Assembly: GCF_023091225.1 (NCBI RefSeq)
Contig: NZ_JAHWXM010000002.1
Span: 1-64,000 of the forward strand
DNA: 64,000 nucleotides
Origin: Microbacterium galbinum
GTDB lineage: Bacteria > Actinomycetota > Actinomycetes > Actinomycetales > Microbacteriaceae
Direction: 5' to 3'
The notes under the pieces: model-generated
Told to the model about the DNA's origin: nothing
The model's input: the letters and a program-made list of their open reading frames with translations, nothing else
The model's database searches: none
Shown here: piece after piece, positions 1 through 5,774 of the stretch
Layout of the letters: each line of letters begins with the position of its first letter
Numbering within the stretch: position 1 is the stretch's first letter
Position numbers and translations under genes: made by a program

Positions 1-1
1 C

Positions 2-538
2 CCGGCGCCCGCGGCACCCGCTCCGGCAGCGCCCGCCGCGCCTGCCCAGCCAGCCCCGGCCGCTCCCGCGCCTGCGGCCCCGGCCGCCCCCGCGGCGCCC
101 GCAGCACCGGCCCCCGTTCAGTTCCGCGGCGACCCCGACGAGTACGTGCGCGAACTGCGAGGCGAGGCACGCACCCACCGCGAGGCGAAGGAAGCCGCGG
201 AGACGCTCGCCGCCGAGCGCGCGCAGGAGAACACCACCCTCGCCGCTGAGCGCGACCAGCTCCGCCGCGAGAACACGGTCATCCTCCGCTCGCAGGAGCT
301 CGGAGCGAAGGCCGCCGCTCTCCTGGACTCGAAGGAGTTCACCACAGCTTTCGCCGCCGTCGACCTCGCGGATGCCGCGGCCGTCGACAAGGCGATCACC
401 GACGCGCTCGAGAGGAACTCGGCGTTCAAGGCAGGACCGACACTCCCCGGCGCAAGCGGCGGCGGGCATCAGGGCGGTTCCGCGACCACACCCACCCCGA
501 CCCTGGATAGCGCCATCGCGGCGCGCATGCAGGGCTAA
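2..538 (+). CDS. Phage head scaffolding protein, 3' part
   Basis: The reading frame is open from the left edge, so the start is missing. The visible 178 residues begin with about 38 residues of almost pure Ala/Pro linker. A charged stretch of about 50 residues rich in E, R and A with heptad-like spacing follows (coiled coil), then a Gly/Thr/Pro-rich tail. This is the usual layout of siphovirus scaffold proteins, which assemble inside the procapsid and leave before DNA packaging. It sits 22 bases before the major capsid gene, where the scaffold is expected. Scaffold identity is inferred from composition and position. An internal ATG at 146 exists but the linker upstream is clearly in frame. 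Confidence 0.75.
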   Translation, partial: PAPAAPAPAAPAAPAQPAPAAPAPAAPAAPAAPAAPAPVQFRGDPDEYVRELRGEARTHREAKEAAETLAAERAQENTTLAAERDQLRRENTVILRSQELGAKAAALLDSKEFTTAFAAVDLADAAAVDKAITDALERNSAFKAGPTLPGASGGGHQGGSATTPTPTLDSAIAARMQG

Positions 539-560
539 CTCCCCGGAAGGGAGATGAACC

Positions 561-1571
561 ATGCCCGTTACCCTCGCTGAGAGCAAGAAGAACGCCACCG
601 AGGACCTGGACGTCGCGGCGATCGACGAGTTCCGCAAGGAGACCGCGATCTTCGACAGCCTCGTCTTCGAGGACGTCGTCAACCCGGCTGGCGGCGGCGC
701 GACGCTCGACTACGGCTACCGCCGCGTCGAGACGCAGCGCGGCGCCGCGTTCCGTGCCTACAACACGGAGTACACGCCCGAGCACGTCACGACCACGAAG
801 CACTCCGTCACCCTGGCTCCCCTCGGTGGCTCGTTCGAGGTCGACCGTGTCCTCGCCAAGATCGGCCCCGCCGCATCGGGCAGCATCGCGCTGAACATGC
901 AGCAGACCGTGAAGGCAACGACCACGAAGTTCCAGGACGCCGTGATTAACGGCGACACCGCTGTCGAGGCCAACGGCTTCGACGGCCTGGACAAGGCCCT
1001 CACCGGCACGTCGACCGAGGTCGGCACCGGCAAGGTCACCGACTGGCGTGACTTCGACTCGGACACCCGCGCCGAGCACAAGGCGCTCGACGCCATCGAC
1101 GACTTCCTGTCGTACCTCGACGGCGTCCCGTCCGTCATCCTCGGCAACGCCCGCGCCCTCGCGCGCGTGCGCGCCGCGGCCCGCCGCGCCGGCATGTACA
1201 CCCGGAACCCCGTCGAGGGCCTGTTCGCAGACCTCGAGCAGAAGGTCCCGGTCACGCGTGAGATGTACGGGAACATCGCGTTCCTCGACCCGGGCACGAA
1301 GCCCGGCTCGAACAACCCGATCATCCCGATCGTCACCCGCACCGTCGCGACCGTCTCCACCAGCGGCCTCACCGACCTCTACGCCTACCGCGTGGGGATC
1401 GACGGCTTCCACGGCCTCTCCACGGTCGGCGGCCAGATCATCCAGACCTGGCTCCCCGACTTCTCCACGGCCGGCGCCGTGAAGAAGGGCGAGGTCGAGA
1501 TGGGCCCCGTCGCCGTCGCCCTCAAGAAGACCAAGGCCGCTGCGGTCCTCCGCAACGTCCGCGTCCAGTAA
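561..1571 (+). CDS. Major capsid protein (HK97-fold type)
   Basis: This 336-residue protein would form the icosahedral head shell. It has no signal peptide or membrane segment. The N-terminal 50 residues are polar and acidic, followed by beta-rich segments and a long alanine-rich helix (around residues 195-215) as in E-loop/P-domain capsid proteins of actinophages. The length matches the family. The start is the ATG preceded by GGAAGGGAG. It follows the scaffold gene and precedes head completion genes. Exact family membership was not tested, but the size, position and sequence style make the call firm. Confidence 0.88.
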   Translation: MPVTLAESKKNATEDLDVAAIDEFRKETAIFDSLVFEDVVNPAGGGATLDYGYRRVETQRGAAFRAYNTEYTPEHVTTTKHSVTLAPLGGSFEVDRVLAKIGPAASGSIALNMQQTVKATTTKFQDAVINGDTAVEANGFDGLDKALTGTSTEVGTGKVTDWRDFDSDTRAEHKALDAIDDFLSYLDGVPSVILGNARALARVRAAARRAGMYTRNPVEGLFADLEQKVPVTREMYGNIAFLDPGTKPGSNNPIIPIVTRTVATVSTSGLTDLYAYRVGIDGFHGLSTVGGQIIQTWLPDFSTAGAVKKGEVEMGPVAVALKKTKAAAVLRNVRVQ

Positions 1572-1584
1572 GGAGAGTCGGATC

Positions 1585-2007
1585 ATGGCGAAGACCAGCG
1601 TGAAGACGATCAAGACCCCCGTCGATGGGTTCACGGGCCTCGTCGCAGGCGTGCACTTCGTGGAAGGCGTCGGCAAGACCGACGACGAGTCCGCGATCGC
1701 CTACTTCGAGCGCCAGGGGTACGGGGTCGGCGACGATCCGGCCGACGACCCCACCGATCCCGACCGGAAGTACCCGGCCGGAGACCCGTCCGACAAGTGG
1801 ACCAAGGACGAGCTCCTCGCGTACGCCGCCGATCGCAAGATCGACATCGGCGAGGCGAAGAACAAGCCCGAGATCTGGGGAGCGATCAAGCCGGGTGGCA
1901 CACCCTACAAGGGCGTCACCACTCCTGAGGGAAAGGGGCTCGTCAACGACAGCACCGACCCGAAGGACGACGAGATCAAGGACCAGGAAGACCTCCCGGT
2001 CAAGTGA
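1585..2007 (+). CDS. Small phage head protein with HeH/SAP-like motif
   Basis: The product has 140 residues and is acidic and hydrophilic. Residues about 73-102 (start WTKDELLAYAADRKIDI) read like a helix-extension-helix (HeH/LEM/SAP) fold of the kind found in phage head-associated or nucleic-acid-binding proteins. The ends are rich in D, K and P and look disordered. The start ATG follows AAGGAGAG. It lies 13 bases after the capsid gene and just before the tRNA-like element. It may be a head fibre, decoration protein or a DNA-contacting head component. No function can be assigned from sequence alone. Confidence 0.7.
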   Translation: MAKTSVKTIKTPVDGFTGLVAGVHFVEGVGKTDDESAIAYFERQGYGVGDDPADDPTDPDRKYPAGDPSDKWTKDELLAYAADRKIDIGEAKNKPEIWGAIKPGGTPYKGVTTPEGKGLVNDSTDPKDDEIKDQEDLPVK

Positions 2008-2051
2008 CGTCGCAGCTCCCCGCACGGCCACGGTCGTGCGGGGAGCACCAC

Positions 2052-2112
2052 CGACACGTAGCTCAGCGGATAGAGCCACGGTGCGCAGGTTCGAGTCCTG
2101 CCGTGTCGACCA
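2052..2112 (+). ncRNA. tRNA-like element lacking an anticodon arm
   Basis: The 61 bases fold as a tRNA without its anticodon stem-loop. A perfect 7-bp acceptor stem pairs 2052-2058 with 2102-2108. TA follows at the positions of U8 and A9. A 4-bp D stem (2061-2064 with 2073-2076) has the loop AGCGGATA, including the invariant GG. A 5-bp T stem (2085-2089 with 2097-2101) has the loop TTCGAGT. A discriminator A (2109) and an encoded CCA (2110-2112) end it. Only eight bases (2077-2084) join the D and T arms, where a normal tRNA has about 22. It lies between two head genes on the same strand. It cannot decode; processing by RNase P or charging is possible but unproven. Confidence 0.8.
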
Positions 2113-2142
2113 GTACCCATCGGACAGCCTGAGGAGGCCGCC

Positions 2143-2580
2143 ATGCGCATCACCCACCCCCGCCCGCAGCTCGGCCGCCAGCGCGACCTCGGCATCGAGT
2201 TCCGCGACGGCGTCGCGACCGTCGAGTCGCTGCACCCCGAACGCGAACTCGCTCTCCGCCAGCACGACTACACGATCGAAGCCGACCCCGAGGTCGAGGC
2301 CCCGTTCCAGGAAGCGCTCGGCGAGCCGATCATCGACCTCGAGCAGCTGACCCGCGCGCAGCTGCGCCGCATGCTCCCGAAGGACACCGACGTCTCCTCG
2401 AAGGCAACGCACGGCGAACTCGTCGCGGCCGTGGCAGCACTCCCCGCCTCGCCGATTCCCGGCAGCGTCGACAACGGCGACGGCACGTCCGATCACCCCG
2501 GCTACGGGACCGTCGAGATGGCAGACGGCACGGCGATCGGCGACGGCGAGACCCTCACCACGATCCCGACCGAGGACTGA
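2143..2580 (+). CDS. Small phage head protein, second HeH/SAP-like motif
   Basis: This 145-residue acidic protein has a beta-rich N-terminus. Residues about 68-101 (start LTRAQLRRMLPKDT) resemble another short helix-loop-helix SAP/HeH unit. A Gly/Asp/Thr-rich, probably flexible tail follows. The ATG start follows GAGGAGG. It sits directly after the tRNA-like element and ends two bases before the connector gene. The function is unknown; head fibre or head-tail interface roles fit the position. Confidence 0.65.
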   Translation: MRITHPRPQLGRQRDLGIEFRDGVATVESLHPERELALRQHDYTIEADPEVEAPFQEALGEPIIDLEQLTRAQLRRMLPKDTDVSSKATHGELVAAVAALPASPIPGSVDNGDGTSDHPGYGTVEMADGTAIGDGETLTTIPTED

Positions 2581-2582
2581 GC

Positions 2583-3002
2583 ATGGCCTCTCGCACCTAC
2601 GCCACGCCGCAGGACTACGCGCGGCTTGCAGAGGAGGACTGGGACGGCGAAGCGACCGTGCTCCCGAAGCGGCTCCGGTCCGCCTCGATCGAGGTCGAGA
2701 AGCTCACCCGCCGAGCCGTCTACGACGTGGACGACGACGGCTACGCGACCGACTCGGACATATCCGAGGCGCTCACCGAAGCGACGTGCGCGATCGCCGA
2801 GTACTGGGTGCTCACCGACGATCCGACCGGCGCCGATTCGAACGCGGGTGCCGTGAAGATCGGCTCAGTTTCGCTCGGCACGACGTCGTCGAACAACGAC
2901 AACCTCACCGAACGCCAGAAGCTCGAGCGGCGCATCGGCACCCGCGGTATCGACATCCTGACGACGGCCGGGCTCATCGGCGCGGCCGTCGCGCACACGT
3001 AG
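2583..3002 (+). CDS. Head-tail connector (adaptor) protein
   Basis: The product has 139 residues. Its helical composition, and its position as the first gene after the head proteins, match the gp6/gp15-type adaptors that form a ring under the portal in siphoviruses. There are no transmembrane segments. A polar middle (residues about 90-105) is rich in S, T and N. The role is inferred from length and gene order. Confidence 0.65.
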   Translation: MASRTYATPQDYARLAEEDWDGEATVLPKRLRSASIEVEKLTRRAVYDVDDDGYATDSDISEALTEATCAIAEYWVLTDDPTGADSNAGAVKIGSVSLGTTSSNNDNLTERQKLERRIGTRGIDILTTAGLIGAAVAHT

Positions 3003-3011
3003 GAGGTCGCC

Positions 3012-3356
3012 GTGGTCCGCCTCCGTGCGAAGCATCTCCCCCACCGTGTCGACGTCGTCCCGCACGAGGGCGACGGCGCGGAGGGCGACATCTGGGGCGA
3101 TCTGCGCGAGGACCGTCCCGCGTACGTCGAGCAGAAGACTCGCCTTGTCGTTGACCGCCGTGCGACGTCGCCCACGCGCGGGCAGGAGATCGAGTCGACT
3201 GCGTTCGTCGTCCTGCTCCTCGAAGACGACACCCCGCCGACCTCTCGCGTCACCGTCTGGAAGGGCACACCGCGCGAGCGCACCTCGGCGGTGATCGACT
3301 CCCAACGATTCGAATACCCGGGCACCCCGTCGCACATCGAGATCTACCTCGAATAG
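3012..3356 (+). CDS. Head closure (stopper) protein
   Basis: This 114-residue, beta-rich protein would close the head after DNA packaging and join it to the tail. It starts at GTG, preceded by GTAGGAGG across the previous stop codon. The size and place (between adaptor and HK97-gp10-like neck protein) match the usual stopper slot. The assignment is positional. Confidence 0.6.
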   Translation: MVRLRAKHLPHRVDVVPHEGDGAEGDIWGDLREDRPAYVEQKTRLVVDRRATSPTRGQEIESTAFVVLLLEDDTPPTSRVTVWKGTPRERTSAVIDSQRFEYPGTPSHIEIYLE

Positions 3357-3365
3357 GAGGCCGCC

Positions 3366-3710
3366 ATGCCTGTCGAGCGGACGAACAACTTCGGCGCGAT
3401 CACCCAGCAGATCCTCGCGAACGCACGCATGGGCGTCGGCCTCGCCGGCGAACGCCTCCTCGCGCTCTCCGCTGCCGAGGTCCCCCTCGACCAGGGAACG
3501 CTCATGGGGTCCGGTGCCGTGTCGACGCCGCTCGGCGGTGAGGGGATCGAGGCGCAGGTCACCTACGACACCCCGTACGCGGCGCGCCTGCACGAGCACC
3601 CCGAGTACAACTTCCAGGACGGCCGCAAGGGCAAGTACCTCGAAGACCCGGCGCTGGAGCACAAGGACGAGCTGCTCGCGATCATCGCGAAGGAGGCTGG
3701 CCGTGGCTGA
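3366..3710 (+). CDS. Neck protein, HK97 gp10-like
   Basis: The product has 114 residues and the pattern of HK97-gp10/minor capsid neck proteins. An N-terminal helix is followed by 'AAEVPLDQGTLMGSG', and then by a segment 'VTYDTPYAARLHEHPEYNF', which is typical of this family in actinophages. The start ATG follows AGGAGGCCGCC. It overlaps the next gene by eight bases. It acts at the head-tail joint. Confidence 0.78.
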   Translation: MPVERTNNFGAITQQILANARMGVGLAGERLLALSAAEVPLDQGTLMGSGAVSTPLGGEGIEAQVTYDTPYAARLHEHPEYNFQDGRKGKYLEDPALEHKDELLAIIAKEAGRG

Positions 3711-4116
3711 CGCACCCGAGATCGTGCTGAACCGGGCGCTCGCGCTGCTGCTCGACGAGCATGAGCTGGCCGTGTACCACCCGGAAGGCGCGATCCCCGA
3801 ACGTGGCATCCGACTCGACGGCGTCATGCCGACGACGGTCGACGAGTTCACCCTCCTCACCCCGCTCCGCCCGATCCCGGACGGCCGCGCCGACATGACG
3901 TACCGGACCCAGATCTACACGCGCCGGAAGGGCTCGATCCTCGTCGCCCGCGCCTGGGCCTCTGACCTCCGCGCCGTGCTCGATCAGACCGAGTACACGC
4001 CCGCCGCGCTCGGCATCTCGTGGGCGTGGGAGTTCTCCGGCGACGACTACGAACCCGACTCGCAGGGCCGCTCTGCAGCGGTCGCGACCTACTACTTCCG
4101 CGGGCGCCGCCCGTAG
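3703..4116 (+). CDS. Tail terminator protein
   Basis: The product has 137 residues. The GTG at 3703 is chosen because AAGGAGG ends five bases before it and because translation coupling with the neck gene overlap is common here. The frame is open further upstream, but that part overlaps the neck gene and has poor codon quality. Size and position, just before the major tail protein, match tail terminators that cap the tail tube. The call is by synteny and length. Confidence 0.65.
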   Translation: MADAPEIVLNRALALLLDEHELAVYHPEGAIPERGIRLDGVMPTTVDEFTLLTPLRPIPDGRADMTYRTQIYTRRKGSILVARAWASDLRAVLDQTEYTPAALGISWAWEFSGDDYEPDSQGRSAAVATYYFRGRRP

Positions 4117-4160
4117 AACCGCCAGGACCTCCCTGGCATCCACCCACCGAAGGAGACGGC

Positions 4161-4907
4161 ATGTCCGATCACACCCTCTACGACACGACGGCCCCTTCGG
4201 CGGGGTCGCTCGCGCTCGCCCACCAGAAGATCCTCCGCGTCAAGCAGAACGGCGTCTTCATCAACATCACCGGCGACATCAACAACCTCGCCGGGAACCC
4301 GACGCCGATCACCGTCCAGCGCGAGGTGTACGGCACGAAGGGTCGCACCTCCGGCGACATCATCGGCTACAACTTCGCGCCGTCGTTCTCGGCCGAGGGC
4401 GTCCGCGACCCCGCGACCAAGCAGCTCGTCGCCTCGCAGGCCTGGCTCGTCGACCTCCTCGACGCCGCGTTCTCCGAGGGCGAGGACAACAAGCGCGAGT
4501 TCCAGTGGGGCGACGCGCTCGACGAGCGCCTTCCCTGGTTCCAGGGCAAGTTCTCCGTCGCCGTTGCCGACCTGAACACCGGCTTCGCCGACAAGGGCGG
4601 CTGGACGTTCACGCTCACCAACGATGGCGTGGTCGACCGCATCGAGTCCCCCATCGCGGGCGACGGATCCCCGACGATCGAGTCCGCGGCTCCCGCGGGC
4701 CAGGGCGTCGGCGACCTCATCGTCCTCCGCGGCTACGGCCTCGACACCGTCACGGCCGTCACCATCGACGGCGCCGCAGTGTCGAAGCTCATCCCGGTCG
4801 ACAACGGCATCGCCGTGCTCATCCCGACCGGCGTCGCCGGCACCGCCGCGATCATCGCGACGAACCCCGCCGGAGCGTCCGAGCCGTTCGATTACACCGC
4901 CGCCTGA
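4161..4907 (+). CDS. Major tail (tube) protein with C-terminal Ig-like domain
   Basis: This 248-residue protein should polymerise into the tail tube. Residues 1 to about 165 form the tube domain typical of actinophage tail proteins. Residues about 170-248 look like an appended IPT/TIG immunoglobulin-like domain, with motifs 'GVGDLIVLRGYGL' and 'VTIDGAAV', which would sit on the outer tail surface. The start ATG follows AAGGAG. It precedes the tail chaperone, as expected. Confidence 0.85.
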   Translation: MSDHTLYDTTAPSAGSLALAHQKILRVKQNGVFINITGDINNLAGNPTPITVQREVYGTKGRTSGDIIGYNFAPSFSAEGVRDPATKQLVASQAWLVDLLDAAFSEGEDNKREFQWGDALDERLPWFQGKFSVAVADLNTGFADKGGWTFTLTNDGVVDRIESPIAGDGSPTIESAAPAGQGVGDLIVLRGYGLDTVTAVTIDGAAVSKLIPVDNGIAVLIPTGVAGTAAIIATNPAGASEPFDYTAA

Positions 4908-4929
4908 CCGGCAGGAAGCAGGGTTCCTC

Positions 4930-5484
4930 GTGGTCACCGCATCTGAGGTCGGTCGCGACCTGCATCTGACCGTGGAGGGCGTCGCACCGTACGTGGTGCG
5001 GCCCCTCCCCGGTCGGATCGGCGAGCAGATCACCTCCACCTACCTCCAGATCTCCGTTGGTCTCGCCACCACCGAGGACATGACGGACGCGTTCCGCATG
5101 GCCCTCGACGGCGGCGTGCTCGACGGCGACCGCTACGTGCCGCTCCCCGTCGAGGAGCAGCACAACTACAACCGCCTCCAGGACGAGCTCCGCACCGCGG
5201 AGGCCGAGTCGATCCTCATGCCTGCGTTCCTCTGGCAGACCGTGCTCGGCCTGTCCGGCGTCACCGCGTTCATCGAGGGCGGTGAAGGCGTCGCCGGAGG
5301 GGTAAAAGCCCTCTGGGCGCTGACCGCGCGTTTGGGGATCTCTCCCTCGCGGACATCGCCCAGTTCGGCGTTGGACGACCTGATCCAGCTACAGGCCGTT
5401 TCCCCGAGTACGCCTTCCCCCCAGGGTGGCGTGAAGCCCGGGAAGCAGCCGCGCGACAGGCAGCCCAAGCAGAGCAGCAGCTGA
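4930..5484 (+). CDS. Tail assembly chaperone, short (G) form
   Basis: The unshifted product has 184 residues from the GTG at 4930. The first 136 residues look like a real helical protein. The remaining 48 are Ser/Pro/Gln-rich with poor codon usage, as expected past a frameshift site. Siphovirus chaperones of this type bind the tape measure during tail assembly and are absent from the virion. It lies between the tail tube and tape measure genes. Confidence 0.75.
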   Translation: MVTASEVGRDLHLTVEGVAPYVVRPLPGRIGEQITSTYLQISVGLATTEDMTDAFRMALDGGVLDGDRYVPLPVEEQHNYNRLQDELRTAEAESILMPAFLWQTVLGLSGVTAFIEGGEGVAGGVKALWALTARLGISPSRTSPSSALDDLIQLQAVSPSTPSPQGGVKPGKQPRDRQPKQSSS

Positions 5485-5774
5485 CCTCGGCGACGTCCCG
5501 CGACATCTGGAAGACCGCGCTCCCGCAGCTCTACGGCGAGGTCGAACTCGACCTCGCACAGCATCACCTGATCTCTGACCTCGACCGCGCCCTCGACACG
5601 AGGACGTGGCACTTCGTCCGCTCCGCCGTGACCCGGCTGATGGACATCGACGCCTCGTGGCTGCGAAGGACGGTGATCGCCGATGTTCGACGCCGGAGCG
5701 ATCGTATTCCACATCAAGGCAGCGGGAGCGGCGCTGTTCCGCCAGGAGATGTCGGAGGCCGACAAGGCAGCTGA
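4930..5774 (+). CDS. Tail assembly chaperone, frameshifted (GT) form
   Basis: A -1 shift near 5331-5337 joins the G frame to a second open frame that runs to the TGA at 5772-5774. The fused product is about 281 residues. The downstream frame has good codon usage and convincing protein segments such as 'DLSLADIAQFG' and 'FPEYAFPPGWREAREA', and overlaps the tape measure start by 92 bases. This is the conserved siphovirus G/GT arrangement. The exact slip site is inferred, and the junction could move by up to about 12 codons. Confidence 0.75.
5331..5337 (+). promoter_or_regulatory. Probable -1 ribosomal frameshift site (TTTGGGG)
   Basis: The heptamer T TTG GGG fits the X XXY YYZ rule in the incoming frame and lies inside the region where both frames are open (5286-5484). 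TTG is rare in this GC-rich DNA. Slipping here gives the best continuous protein on both sides. An alternative A-rich run at 5304-5307 is a weaker candidate. Confidence 0.6.

Noticed and set aside
426..1676. Long minus-strand frames over the capsid and tail genes
   Set aside because: High-GC antisense shadows with biased Val/Asp/Arg composition and no ribosome binding sites.
2052..2112. A normal tRNA gene
   Set aside because: There is no room for an anticodon stem-loop: only eight bases separate the D and T arms. It is reported as a tRNA-like element instead.
5299..5308. GGGGTAAAAG as the main slippery site
   Set aside because: The P-site codon GTA would slip to GGT with mismatches; only the AAA codon can re-pair. 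TTTGGGG fits both codons better.
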